Origin: Zeus faber
Taxonomy: Eukaryota; Chordata; Actinopteri; Zeiformes; Zeidae
Direction of reading: 5' to 3'
Assembly (NCBI GenBank): GCA_960531495.1
Contig: OY482846.1
Coordinates: 36,625,565-36,689,564 of the forward strand
DNA: 64,000 nt
Shown here: in pieces, positions 25,701-37,424 of the stretch
Layout of the letters: the number at the start of each line of letters is the position of its first letter
How positions within the stretch are numbered: the stretch's first letter is position 1
Notes under the pieces: generated by a model
Told to the model about the DNA's origin: nothing
The model's input: the letters and a program-made list of their open reading frames with translations, nothing else
The model's database searches: none
Made by a program: the position numbers and the translations under genes

Positions 25701-26858
25701 AGATAAGTATAAGATAAGTATAAGATAAATCATAAGTCATCTCCCCACGATGATTGTGTTTTTTTACGGCCGTGGAAGAAGGAAAAAAGACCAAGAAAAA
25801 ATTACATTTAATTTAAACAAAAGATTTCGACTTAATTCACAGATGTTCTGAGTATTTTTCGAACCCAGTTTAATGTCAGATGATAAAAAGGACACATTTT
25901 CGCTTTCATACTAAGATCATTGAGAGTATTTTTCTTGTACATTTTCGGACTTTATTATCAGAAATGTCAATGTTTTTCTTTTTTTTTCCTTCACAGTTTA
26001 ATGTCAGATGAAAAAAAAAAAAACAAGACTCCAATATCCCCTGTGAGTGTCTGAGAGTGTTCCCGTTACGCACAGTGCTTTTTTTGTTCTTTGGTTTCGT
26101 TCAATATGGAACAGCATCAAATAAAAAAGCCTACATCTTAAATTAAAACACACTGTATTTTTTTTGTTTTAGAGGCACGGCGCAAAGAGACGCACCGCGC
26201 AGCGCAGACGCCGGGTGCCAGATCACTGGCACGCCGATAAGATGGTGCCCCTAGCTGCCACTGGGCCTGGGTGCAGCTGCAATGGTTGCATCGTTGGTAG
26301 TTACGCCTTTACACTTTAAGTTAAACAAGGTCTTGCAGTTATCCAGGTAAGAGGTATATATATATTATTTTATATTAGTCTGTCATAAATAACTTTTTAG
26401 TATAATTGAAATGTGAGCTACAGCAAATTGGTCAGTGGGATGTGTTTGTACTGTATTGCATTACTTCTATGTATTACATGTATGCTTGTTGATTGTATTT
26501 ATAACGGGTCTTCATCAATAAGCAAATCGGACAGCAGCTCCAGGTCTCTGGTACAATGTAGACTCATATAAAATACATTAAAATTTATTGCACTTTTTAC
26601 AAAAACATTTCTACGTAGTTTTATTTCCTGTTCCTCTGAAAAAGGCTTGCGTAGTTGAGCAAAAAATAGATCTCTCGTACAAAAGTAGAGAAATGCAGCA
26701 CGGCTGACATGGCCAGTGGAGCTGGCAACCAAACGAACAACCGAACAAACTAACAAACAATCAAAGCAGCAACCAAACAAACAAAACAAAAAAATCCAAC
26801 AAACCAACAAAAATAAATAACCAAACGAACAACTAAACGAACAAGCGAACTGGGGCAC
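22800..26858 (-). other. intronic stretch, mostly AT-rich, nothing coding
   Basis: There is a CT-rich patch at 23200-23235, an ATA/AAT repeat at 25520-25590, A- and T-runs, and degenerate AAAC repeats at 26720-26850 just beyond the exon 7 donor. No gene or full transposon is recognised. Confidence 0.5.
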
Positions 26859-27011
26859 CTAGGGCGGTGCGTGCGGGCGTGGCGTCGCTTTTGATCCAGA
26901 AGGAGACCCAGGACAGCACCACGGTCAGGATGCAGGGGATGTAGGTCTGAATGGTGAAGTAGCCCATCCTGCGGCTCAGATCGAAGTACACCGCCATCAC
27001 GATGTAGTCGC
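26859..27011 (-). CDS. gabrg3: gabrg3 exon 7: end of extracellular domain, TM1, start of TM2
   Basis: 153 bp, the mammalian size. It encodes [21 protein letters not shown]1 ([20 protein letters not shown]) and [12 protein letters not shown] before the pore helix. The acceptor is CTCCCCCAG|GCGAC. The donor CCTAG|GTGCCC has GT but lacks the usual purine-A-G-T after it. Failure to splice there would add a short tail and a stop at 26833, giving a protein that ends after TM1. Confidence 0.95.
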
Positions 27012-27281
27012 CTGGGGGAGAGGGAGAGAAAAAAGAAAGAAAGAGGTGAAGAGTCAGATAGAGAGAGAAAGAAAAGGGCAAGTTAAAAAAGGGGGAACAC
27101 TTGATCGCCAGGCGTCTCTTTTAGGTTGAAAGGGGTCCCGAAAAGGTCACCAACGACGTGCGTGAGAAAAAGCGAGAGAAAAAAGAAGCAGGAAGGAGGG
27201 AAAGTGAGATCTATTTCAAAACTATGGATTGTAGTGTTTAAACCTATATGATAGCGTCTCCGGCTGTCATGTAGTAATATT

Positions 27282-27905
27282 TGTGACCCACCACATATTT
27301 TAGGTACTTTTGGTGCTGTTTCACCTTTTTTTTTAAGCAAATATTTTTAAAGCTATGGCCTGTAAATGACGAGGGTGCAGCAAACTGTATTTCTGAGAAA
27401 ATCACCCTCAAAGTTTTCCGAAGGCTCCACGTCTTGTTAACGGAAGGGACGTCAGCTTTTCTTATTTGCGTATTACGCCACCTACACAACTAGGAGTCTA
27501 AGTGTGTGTATTAAGCACGTAAGATTTAATGGTTGAACTCTATCAAAACAGTTTCACATTGTGACTTCTCATCACATGGAATATGGAGGAATGATCTTCA
27601 CCTGGACGGTCATTTTAAAGGAAACCATCAATCGGTATTGTTCAGCACTGTTCAGCGTCTCGGTAAGTTAACTGTGTTTCCCCATGTAATCTAACAGGAA
27701 TATTTAACGCCATGGTTTAACATCTTTCTACTATTTATAAATCAAACTCGATTTTGAAAATATGTTGAGAGATAAAAAACCCGCAAAGGAACACAAATCT
27801 GGAAAAATCTAATTTTCCTTCTAGAAAGGTTTATTCAACTTATTTGGCTGCTCCTGCCGATTTTAGAAATGCGCGACAATGCGGGTTTTGCTGCAGTGGG
27901 TCACA
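27282..27905. mobile_element. DNA transposon family B, internally deleted copy
   Basis: Ends are TGTGACCCACCACAT and TGCAGTGGGTCACA, a short inverted pair. Internal blocks such as GTTTCTGAGAAAATCACCCT, CACATGGAATATGGAGGAAT and GAAAATATGTTGAGAG match the longer copy at 46585-48130 in the same order. The middle part is missing. Confidence 0.8.
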
Positions 27906-28094
27906 TATGATGATATTTTCATTAGTGATGGCTTAGAAATCAGATTGTTATTACTAATGAAACTAAGATATATTATAATATGACGGCCGAAGATGCTGGG
28001 CTCAAGACGCTAACTTGAATCCTTGGCGAAAGTTGAATGCAAAATTTGCGATAGATTGCTTTTGCGTTGCTAGCTCTTTTATACTGAAAAACAA

Positions 28095-28445
28095 TGAGTG
28101 GGGATTCGGCTTTTTAAAGTTGTATATCAAAATTTTATTATTTTGTTTAAAAAAATCTCAAATTTGATTGCTGGCACTATATAAGAAACAGCCGTTCAAT
28201 GTATTTGTGTTATGTATGGGCTCCCTTTGATGTGGTGGATCCACCACCAAGTAAAATATCATTCACAAAAGAAGAACAGCATTCTGGGATGAGAAGATTA
28301 TTCCCCGATCACTTGTTAAGAAGAAAGAAAACAAAAACATGGCAGTTCTGAACGGAACTGCGGGAGTTTTAGTGTAATCCACCCAGCACAGACGATCTGA
28401 TGGATTACCACTTTAATAATCAAATGCTTAGCACAGTGTCAGAAC
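28095..28445. repeat. dispersed repeat family C, copy 1
   Basis: Shares with 29425-29765 the order ATCAAATTTGAT-like block, AAGAAACARCCRTTCAATGT, a CCACCAA block and GACRRTCTSRTGGATTRCCA. Confidence 0.7.
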
Positions 28446-28479
28446 TCGGTGGAGCTCAGTTGGAAATGCAATGACACTT

Positions 28480-29420
28480 AGTTACATGGCTATTTATTTC
28501 ATATACTTACGTAGTATCATTTCATACAAAAATGATTGATACTCCTTTTGAGTATAATACTGAGAGGAGGACTTTTTCAAGAATACTACTTCCTGTGACT
28601 ATTTATACCTGTACTTATATAGCATGAAAGTATAGTTATAATTATAGTTTAATGTGACAGATTATGTGCATATATTGCATATAACAAACTTCATATTGCA
28701 TATCACATATTTGTAAAATTACTGTATTGAGTAACTCATGCAACCATACATGTTTCTACCTATGTAAGATCTGTGTATTTTGATGTAATTTAATATGCAC
28801 TTTAATACGAGCGTGTCTTTCTTTTTTTAATAGGTGCGTTTGTTCATCACTTATTTAGCCGCACCACTCGTCTGCGTGTGTGCACATACCGGGACCGTAC
28901 GAGGCGGCGACGGTTCCGTTCTTTATTTTCTGTGAAGAAATCCATCATTAATGCACGCACAGGGGAAACTCTGCTCGGATGCTGTCGCCATGGAGACACC
29001 ATGTAAGCGCACCCCCCCCCCCCCACCCCTCCTCTCCTCTGCTCTTTAATTGATACGTCGAAAGCCACAAAGTAGAAAATCTCATTAATAATCTCATTAA
29101 TGAATGGAGCGTTTTATAGTCTTGCCGGTGTTTAAGACAGCGGGGAAGGAATTTCTGAACCTTTTAATCTGGGATTTGGGGGGGGGGGGTTGATAAGCGC
29201 CAGCCACTCCTAACGTTCCACCATAGACGAAGACTTATTAAGGGTAATACATTTGAAAAATGTTGTTTTATACCTTGTTCAAGCAAAGCTGTAGGTGAAT
29301 GATTATGTCCTTAAAATGTTAACAAAATAAGAAAAACATAAAAATAATGCAAATGAGTCATTTATTAAGTTTTCACTCCACTTACTGTCTTTAAGAAACT
29401 AGATAAATTCACTAGACATT
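28480..29420. other. intronic stretch between the two family C copies
   Basis: AT-rich, with a C-run at 29010-29022 and a G-run at 29180-29190. Nothing coding is recognised. Confidence 0.4.
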
Positions 29421-29424
29421 ATAC

Positions 29425-29765
29425 AAAGAAACAATTTGCAAAAAAATATCATATTTGATTTTTTTTTTTTGCAGCCACTTTTAAAGAAACAACCATTCAA
29501 TGTATTATGTTATGCCTGTTCTCCTCTACACTCTGTTTCCATTGTTGGTGGCGGGGTCTGCCACCAAATCTCAACCAAATCGATCAGAAGAAGGAGAATT
29601 GAGAAAGAACTGTGAAAATGACCGTCTTAAGAGTTGAGATGAGGGTAAACCCAATTTTGGCGGGGAATGGAATTGAGAATTTTTTATGAAATTCAGGACA
29701 TGTAGAGCAATCCAACCAACAAAGACAGTCTCGTGGATTGCCAATTTAACATGTTAGAAACACCA
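29425..29765. repeat. dispersed repeat family C, copy 2
   Basis: Same orientation as copy 1, about 1.3 kb further on. See copy 1 for shared blocks. Confidence 0.7.
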
Positions 29766-29814
29766 TGGTGATAATCAAAGCAGACTTCAGGCTTCTAGCT
29801 AGCATCAATAATGA

Positions 29815-30180
29815 AGTGGCGGGGTCTGGCGGGGTGTCGGTCTGTCGGTGTGGGACCTGGCTCTGGGCCTGTGGTCTGTTCCTGGCATCCATGGCCCGGG
29901 TTCTGCGCCTGCAGGTGTGTCTTATGCCTGCACGTAGGGGTGGGTGTGCTCTTCAGGGGTGCAGGGTCTCCTCGTGCTCTCTGAGACTGGTTTATGCTTC
30001 TTGGGCCATGCGTGGGTGTTGCTCCACGGGCTCCTGGCTTCCCTGGGGGCTGTGGGTTTTCTGTGGCTACAGGGCAGGGTGCTTGGGGCTTCCCTGTGGT
30101 CGTGGAGTGTCTGTACGGCTGTGGTACTCAGGGGTGGCTGCAGGGCCTTTTCCACTGCTTGGAGGAACTAGGATATAATT
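29815..30180. repeat. G/T-rich irregular repeat preceding the AC array
   Basis: Irregular repetition of GGTGTGGG, CCTGGCTC, GCCTGTGG and CTGCAGG-like words. Open frames arise in several phases on both strands, as expected from composition. Confidence 0.55.
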
Positions 30181-30204
30181 CTGACCTCAAAGTCACTCAC
30201 CAGT

Positions 30205-30340
<136 letters not shown>

Positions 30341-30451
30341 CACCGCCAGCACCTGCTTTGAACACACCTCTGAACACCCTCCTGAATCCATACTTCCATA
30401 GCTATCACAGGAAGAGGCCACATGCTGAATTTCTGTTCCAATTCTCTGACT

Positions 30452-30850
30452 TAATTAACTCAGTTTTGTTGATCCATGTTGTCGTCTGATATTTCTATGT
30501 TTACGTTTTTCCATGAACATGGTGTTTGGTTCTCTCCTTATTTGTCTCACCCCTGGTGATTCTCCACCTCTTGATGTAGTGAGTAGTTGTTTAAAGACCA
30601 AAACATGGAAAAATAGTTAATCAAAGAGGGGGATTGGTGGCAGCTTTGTATAATAAAAAGCTGTGCTCTTGTCATCCTACAGATCGTCCACAGGACAGAG
30701 TTATTGCACCAGTTCTTGATCATTAAAGAAAGAACAAAGAGTTGCATTACAGGTTGAGAACTTGAACTCCACTTGCAGATTAATTTCGTCCAAAATGCGG
30801 CATACAAATACTCTGTGTTGTATGCCAAGCATGCTGACAGCACAGGCCGA
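30452..30850 (-). repeat. dispersed repeat family A, copy 2
   Basis: Opposite orientation to copy 1. It contains GATCCATGTTGTCGTCTGAT, GTGGTGATTCTCCACCTC-like block, AAAGCTGTGCTCTTGTCATC, CACAGGACAGAGTTATTGCA and CATGCTGACAGCACAGG. This is the fullest copy together with the one at 36835. Confidence 0.85.
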
Positions 30851-30903
30851 ATTTTTTTTTAAATAATTAATTAATTCATTCATTCATTAAATTTTTTTTT
30901 TAT

Positions 30904-30907
30904 AATA

Positions 30908-30944
<37 letters not shown>
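30904..30944. repeat. (AAT)n microsatellite
   Basis: About 12 trinucleotide units. Confidence 0.95.
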
Positions 30945-32095
30945 GAGAGCGAAGGTGAACATAGCAGCTGCTAAAACTAAAGTCCTGAGGTGAAACAAGG
31001 TTTTATTTCACGGTAGAGTGGCCGGGGCTAGCTTGAACGACCAGACATGATCAGACTTGAACTTTTGGTTGCAAATATCGGCTATTCAAAAAAAAAATAA
31101 TAATAAAAAATTAGAAGGGACCGCGTCCCGATGTCCCGCGTCAAAATGCTATCACAGCAGAAAACACCATTGAAAAAAAATGTAAAGAAAATAATATAAA
31201 TCCAGAGCAGTCCCTTCAGTTTTTTCCATGATTCAGTGTAGGAGAACATCAGCGATTTCATGATGAATCCTTGAGAAAAATAAGTGTTTGAAAGAATCCC
31301 CAACGGGCTGTTCAAAGCACCAAAAAGAAGGTGCAAAACCTCAACATTCCTAGAATTAAAGATACCCTCGACATTATCAGATTTTTTGGGGGGGGCGGGG
31401 GGGGGGGGGGGGGGGGTTGTTGGAGTGGTGGAACAAAGATGGTGGAGCACAGGGGGTTTCAGGGGGGGGGGGGGGCTCTTTGAAGCGGAAGCTCGCAGCG
31501 GAGGATTCGGGAGCCGCAGCCGTGAGCCGGCGGTCCCGAACGGGATGATCCATCCGACAATCGTCCTCATTAAAAACAGCCTCGTAGAGAGAAAGAGAGC
31601 GAGAGAGAGAGGGGGTTGGAGAGAACGAAAATGAAACAGAAAGACAAACACTGCCCCTTTTTCCAAGTTTATCAAAATTTAAATTAGCGATAGGTATTTT
31701 TAGTCCCATAATCAGCATTTGTGCACGGACTGAGCCCGTGCAAGTCAAACCAGATAAAAAAATAAATAATTGAATAAAGAAAAGAGCTAGGAAAGATTCT
31801 CATTTTCTCAAACAGTGTGAGGCACATATGTAGGTTTTCACTGCTGTTTATTTATTAATTAACATGTTTTTCTTGCCCAGCAGAAAATTAGTCAGGTTGT
31901 GTTTTGTCGTGGATGGGTGGGGGCCGGGGGGACAAGATAATGGTATATAAGGTCACCGACGTGTCGGAAGATGGGAGGGCAACTCTGTGCCCTCTGTTTT
32001 GCACCACCAGGAAAGCAGATATCCATCCATCTATCTTGGTTATTTGTTAGTTGTCAGCCACAACCAACAAATAACACAGGATGGATGGATGGGTA
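30945..32095. other. intronic stretch with poly(G) tracts
   Basis: G-runs are at 31388-31418 and 31462-31474. Proline-rich frames on the minus strand across them (31082-31675, 31377-31748) are homopolymer artefacts. Confidence 0.5.
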
Positions 32096-32109
32096 GGAAG
32101 GTTCATAAA

Positions 32110-32878
32110 CATGTAGGTAGGTAGGTAAGTAGATACAGTTTGTAGGTAGTTAGCTAAGTAGGTAGGCAAGTAGATGGACAAGTAGGTAGGTAGGTAAGCA
32201 GGTAGATAGGTAGGTAGGTATATAGTTCAGTAGGTAAGTAGATAGGTAGGTGAGTACGTAGGTAGGTAAGTATGTAGCTAGTTAAGTAGGTTGGTTGTTA
32301 AGTAGGTAGGTAGGTAGCTAGGTAAGTAGGTAGATAATTAAGCAGGTAGGTAGATAAGTAGTTAGCTAAGTAGGTAGGTAGGTAAGCAGATAGGTAGGTC
32401 AGCAGGTAAGTAGATAGACAAGAACGTAACTAGATAGACAAGTAGGTAATTACGTAGATAGGTAAGTAGATAGATAAGTAGGCAGGTAAGTAGATAGGTA
32501 GGTAGGTAAGTAGATAGTTAGGAAAGTAGATAGATAAAAGTAGGTAGGTAAGTAGGTAGGTAAGTAGATAGTTAGGAAAGTAGATAGATAAAAGAGGGTA
32601 GGTTAGTAGGTAGGTAAGTAGATAGGTAAATTGATAGGTAGGTAAGTATTTAGGTAAGTAAGTAGATAGGTTAGTAAGTATTTAGGTAGGTAAGTAGATA
32701 GGTAAGTAAGTAGGTAGGCAGGTAAGTAGGTAGGTAAGTAAGTACATAGGTAAGTAGGTAGTTATATAAGTAGATAGGTAAGTAGGTAGATAGGTAAGTA
32801 AGTAGGTAGGTAGGTCGGTAGGTAAGTAAGTAGATAGGTAAGTAGGTAGGTGAGTAGATAGATAGGTAAGTAGGTTGG
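32110..32878. repeat. degenerate tetranucleotide array (GTAG/GTAA/ATAG)
   Basis: Nearly 770 bp of mixed TAGG, TAAG and TAGA units, with higher-order words such as TAGGTAGGTAAGTAGATAGG recurring irregularly. Confidence 0.95.
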
Positions 32879-32987
32879 TCTTTTATTGGATATTCCCATA
32901 TTTATTTTTAATTCAATTACATTATTGCCTATTGTTTCCATGTGAGCTGCTGCGACACCACAATTTCTATCATTTTATTTTATTTTT

Positions 32988-33150
32988 CACCTGTGCTGTC
33001 AGCAGGCTTGGCAACACATAGTATTTGTATGCCATTCCATCCAGGACAGAGTTAATCTGTTAAAGTGGAGTTCAAATTCCCCACCCGCAAAGCCAATCTA
33101 TATTAATCATCAAAAAGCAACTCACAATAACTCCTTCCTTTGAATGACCT
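32988..33150 (+). repeat. dispersed repeat family A, copy 3 (partial)
   Basis: CACCTGTGCTGTCAGCAGGC, CACATAGTATTTGTATGCCA, AGTGGAGTTCAAATTCCCCA and GAATGACCTGT match copy 1 in order. It is followed by a TATC/GTCC simple repeat. Confidence 0.8.
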
Positions 33151-34228
33151 GTTTGTCCGTCCATCTATCTATCTATCCGTCTATCCGTCTATCCGTCTGT
33201 CCGTCTATCTATGCTCATGATATGACCATATATGTATTGCTCTTCTGTCCTCTGACTATCAAGGAGCAGAGGCTCACCGTTTTGCCCAAAGCTGAATCAG
33301 CTTCACATGCTACAGATCCGTAACTGTGGTGAAGAGCGTATGACTCCAAACAGGAAGGAGGAAGGAGGGTGGCATATACAACGGGTAAACAAGGTTAACA
33401 GGGGTTAATAAGCACCACCTCGCACACTTCCTCCGTCTCCCCGCTCAGAAAGATGCGCCCATCGGGCCATTAAAATGTGCATTCATCTTCAAGGGGACTC
33501 GACTCAGAGACATTAAAAATGTATTAAGGGACTTGTCTCCCCTTCCCCCTGCCGATGGTGGGTATAATTACTGTCAGACACCTGTTTGAACAACTAAATG
33601 TTTTCTGGCCGCGTCACAGCCACGGCACGCCATGCCACGCCACGCCACGACAAGCGGGAATCAAATCAGCGACGAAACGCCACAAACTGCCTTATCGCCC
33701 GTTAGGTTCTGAGACGGACAAAAAAAAGACGGCTGAATAATTAAACTTCCTCTTTAATCTTTAATCTCTGTGATTAATGTCAGTGGAAAAAAACATTTGC
33801 TTCCGAACCTAAAGGGACTGCTTTTCCCGGAGCTAAGAGTTAGCAGTGGTATGAATACATTTATACAAGACTGTGCGCTGTGTTAACCTGGTATTGACCT
33901 GTACACATGCCGGGGCACTCGACAACCTGCTGGGTTGCCGCGTTCCCTGGGCCAGGAGGCGCTTGCATAACATGTTTTTCTCTCTTATGAAACTTGAGGA
34001 ACAAAGCATGGTACATAATAAAACATAAAAAAAAAACAATCTCAACATCTTGGTACATTGAGCGCAAAGCATTTATATCCAGCACTCATAGCAGCCATAC
34101 AGCCACTTTAGCCCCTACCATAGTCTTTAAATTGTCCCCTCTGTCAATCTTCTCGATTGTCATTGATTTTTCATGCTTTTCTTTTATTACCTTTTATTTT
34201 TTATTATCGTTGTTGTTGCCATGGTTAC
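33151..34228 (-). other. intronic stretch upstream of exon 7, nothing recognised
   Basis: (TCTATCCG)-type simple repeat at 33160-33210. There is a CACGCCACGC-rich patch at 33615-33650. Confidence 0.5.
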
Positions 34229-34366
34229 CTGCGGTGGTGGACAGCGTGTCGGTGGTGTTCCGCAGCCCCATGAAGTCGAACTGGTAGAGCCTCCAGTACT
34301 TTTGGTCTGACGTCTCCACCGAGTTCCGCTTCCACTTGTAGATTATCTCGTCCCGAGGGTATCCGT
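34229..34366 (-). CDS. gabrg3: gabrg3 exon 6: loop C and pre-TM1 region
   Basis: 138 bp, the mammalian size. It encodes (Y)[17 protein letters not shown], then [18 protein letters not shown] to the start of the G-D-Y sequence before TM1. The acceptor is TTTCCAG|ACGG and the donor ACCGCAG|GTAACC. LRNTT carries a conserved N-glycosylation sequon. Both junction phases fit exons 5 and 7. NSVE and QFDFMG favour gamma-3. Confidence 0.95.
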
Positions 34367-34621
34367 CTGGAAAGCGGGTGGAGAGACAGCGTAGGTCGTA
34401 TCTTTAACCCCACCTCGATTTTGTTTTGCATATGCTACCACCCCGTCCCTTTATCTCTGTGATTCATGGTCGCCTCTCGTCAACGTTCTGCTGGGACTCT
34501 CGAGGTGAGGCTCACACTTTAGTTTGATTCCTCCTTTACAAGTCAGCCTGACTTGATCCAATAATGAACAATAATTGTTATCTAATTGTTTCCTATAGTA
34601 TGTTTAATTCATATTTTTTTA

Positions 34622-34790
34622 GGCAGAGGTGGATAATTCCAGGTTCAGAAGGTAAAGGTCCTGCTATGTTTCTGTTCAGGCCATGCACTGATCCAGCTGA
34701 TTTCACCTATGGGTTGATGCTAATTGGGAAAAGCAAATTTTTGACTGAAAATTGAAATTACTTTCTGAACCCAGATTTTCCACTTCTGCT
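34622..34790. mobile_element. short MITE with about 27-bp terminal inverted repeats
   Basis: Left end GCAGAGGTGGATAATTCCAG then GTTCAGAA. The right end, reverse-complemented, reads GCAGAAGTGGAAAATCTGGG then TTCAGAA. About 170 bp, no coding capacity. Confidence 0.75.
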
Positions 34791-34849
34791 ATTAGTTGAC
34801 CGGTTTAGTCTGGCTGGTTTAGTCACCGTGTTAAAAAAAAAAGCTGGCC

Positions 34850-35310
34850 CTATATTTCATCAACCCTTTATTCTCTCAACCCTATTGTGGTGTGGGATGG
34901 GATGGTTTGAGCAGCTACACCTGACCTGGATCTAGGTGATTGGGTCAGGGTGGCTGCATACCTATTGCTTGATAGTTGGGCTAACGAGCAACAGGTTAAA
35001 ACCCCTATCCTCACACACTCAGGATAGGAGCTCTGTCATGACATTTTCGATCTGCTCCTGGCTAATTCCACCTAGCCTCCTCTCTACAATAAACTGTGTC
35101 TCCTCCTGTGTCTCTGTGCTGGAGGGCCCTTAAAACGCCACTTGGATGGCATGTTGCAGGGTGAAGCTGTAATACCTATATTCCCACAACCGTATATTCC
35201 TTCAACCCTATATTCTGTCAACCTATGTTGTCTCAACCCTATATTCCCCTAACTCTTTGTTCCCTCAACACAAATGTAGGTCCTTCAGTATGTTCTCTCA
35301 ACCATACAAT
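34850..35310. repeat. CAACCCTATATTC-type minisatellite interrupted by an LTR-like insertion
   Basis: Units such as TCAACCCTATATTC and TTCTCTCAACCCTAT occur at 34850-34885 and again at 35165-35310. The LTR-like repeat sits between them. Confidence 0.7.
34887..35164 (+). mobile_element. solo-LTR-like repeat, family D copy 1
   Basis: Begins TGTGGTGTGGG. It contains TGGTTTGAGCAGCTACACCT, GAGCAACAGGTTAAAACCCC, CTGTCATGACATT, a CTACAATAAA polyadenylation-type hexamer and GGAGGGCCCTTAAAACGCCA. It is flanked by CCTAT on both sides. Matches 44891-45195. The internal coding part of a retroelement is absent. Confidence 0.6.
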
Positions 35311-35319
35311 ATGTGGTCA

Positions 35320-36830
35320 GGGTTAATCCCACACTAAAGTCATTCAGTTCTTCCTACATTGGCCCAAAACCAACTGTCCCACCAAATCCATGCTTAGCTT
35401 TTTGGGATATTATGCTCACAGAGAGACAGAGGTAACCAGGCACTCAGTCAGATCTAGGCGTTGGAATGCAATAAAGCGAACAAGGGTGAGGGAACACTGA
35501 GGGAACACAGGGAGAACTCCACGTTATGGCAGAGAGTCTAACATCTAACAAATCAATGTGTGGCTCTAACAAGACCAGCACAGGCTAGACAGCTAGGCGT
35601 TTTTGGACAGCTTTGTGCTGTATCGTACCTCCTCACTAGACATGAGACGTGCAATTTCCTTTCCTTGAAATCGTCTTAATGATATTGCATGCTTTTGCTC
35701 ATAAATAGGGAGGGCAACAGCAGTTACCTGTTCAGTACAGAATCTAGGTCAATTTATTTGGGTCGATTTATATGCTGGTTATATTTCATCACGAAAAGCA
35801 TTGGGAGGTAATGGTATTTGTGCTAAACAAGATCTAGGCTGACGTAGCACAAGTCGAGGCATTTCAAACCCCATTGAGTGACAATGGGGATTGACAGAAA
35901 TAATGAGCCAAACCCACAGCGCAGTTTGGCCCTTCAACGAAGAGTAGGCTAATTATGTAAATTGCCTCATTTGGAGGATGGCTATCCATAACAAATGGAG
36001 TAATCACCAACCGCACAATACTCGAGAATTGTTTTTCGAGGAAGCGTGATGATGATTCGATGGCCAAAACATACTGGCAGCAATCCATCCCCCCCACCCC
36101 CCCTTTCCCTTTTCTTCTTTACTTCTTAACTACCAGAAAGCAATAATTACCCATCCAACCCCCCCCTTCCCAACCGCTTCAGGCCGCAGAATTCCACGGT
36201 CTCGGGGAGAAAAATTTGGAAAATAAAGTGCTCAGGTGTTGGCTCCATTCATACAGCTGTAAATAAAGTCTGCCCGCTTGCGCTGCATCAAGATTCCAAA
36301 ATCAATACTTGGAATCATCGGCCTAGTGGTGTGCGCGCTTGTGCGATCGCGTGCGTGCGGGCGTGCCATGAATGCAATAGGTGCAATGTGTTTAGCGACG
36401 AAACGGAGGAAGTGTCACGATGTCTGGCGGGAAAGAAGACACGCTACATCGTATCCGTGCAACGTGTCCTTATTGGCTTCAAAAAGATAAACTCTAGTTT
36501 TGGGCTTTCACAGGGGTGGTTTCTCGGTGGCGGTGTTTCGTGTTTTTTCAGTTTGATTCATTCATTTGAGTTTGTCAAGCACTTGAAATCACCACTTTGT
36601 CAGCATTTTTTTCAAACAATTGAGATTATCGCGATTTCTTGTTGAGTGTGCTGTGATTTAAACAAAGAAAAACATTTATCTGCACCTTTATTGCGGTTTA
36701 CAGCCATTTACAAGATATGTTAAGAAATTACCAATTTGTATAGGAACTGACAAATAAAGATAACGCTTAAAATGTATTATTGCGGTGCCAAAAGTGGCGG
36801 TGAAGATTTTTGGGGGCACCTAAATTATGT
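35320..36830 (-). other. intronic stretch, nothing recognised
   Basis: C-runs near 36090-36105 and 36160-36167. No motif or family similarity seen. Confidence 0.4.
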
Positions 36831-36834
36831 GCAT

Positions 36835-37238
36835 GTTGTCGTCTGATGTTTGTTTTGTCGTGTACATGTTGTTGTTTCTATGTTTATGTTTTTCCATATA
36901 CATGTTGTTTGGTTCTATGTTTATTTGTCTCACATGTGGTGATTCTCCCCCTCTTAGAGTAGTGATTAATTGTATGGTATATTATCATGGTATAATGGTA
37001 CAATAGTTCTCCAAAGAGCGGGGTTGGTGGTGGGTGTGTCAAACAAAAAGCTGTGCTCTTGTCATCCTACAGGTCGTCCACAGGACAGAGTTAGTGCAGC
37101 AGTTGTTGATGATTAAAGAATGAATAAAGAGTTGCATTGCGGGTTGAGAAGTTGAACTCCACTTGCAGACGTGCAAGTCCTAGATGCAATGGCACAAATA
37201 CTCTGTGTTGTATGCACAGCATGATGACAGCACAGGTT
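36835..37238 (-). repeat. dispersed repeat family A, copy 4
   Basis: Same orientation as the copy at 30452. It contains CATGTTGTCGTCTGATGTTT, GGTGATTCTCCCCCTCTTAG, AGCTGTGCTCTTGTCATCCT, CACAGGACAGAGTTAGTGCA and ATGATGACAGCACAGGTT. Confidence 0.85.
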
Positions 37239-37424
37239 AAAAAAATGTAAAAATAAAATAAAAGGTATTATTGTGGCACCAAAAGGGGCGGTGAAAATTT
37301 TTAGGGGCACCTAAATTATGTTCTGGTGCACCTAAATGAAAAAGTTAAGTGCACCAGTGCCACCAATGTAAAAAGTTTGTCTAGAGCCCTGGTAAATGGT
37401 CACTGGATTACAATGTCATTTTTT

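Noticed and set aside
29765..30178. 137-codon frame rich in Cys, Gly and Trp
   Set aside because: It lies in G/T-rich irregular repeats next to the AC array, with frames open in several phases; no domain.
31082..31748. Proline-rich minus-strand frames up to 197 codons
   Set aside because: They depend on poly(G) tracts and change phase between overlapping frames.
32110..32878. CRISPR-like array
   Set aside because: It is a simple tetranucleotide array without spacers, in a vertebrate genome.
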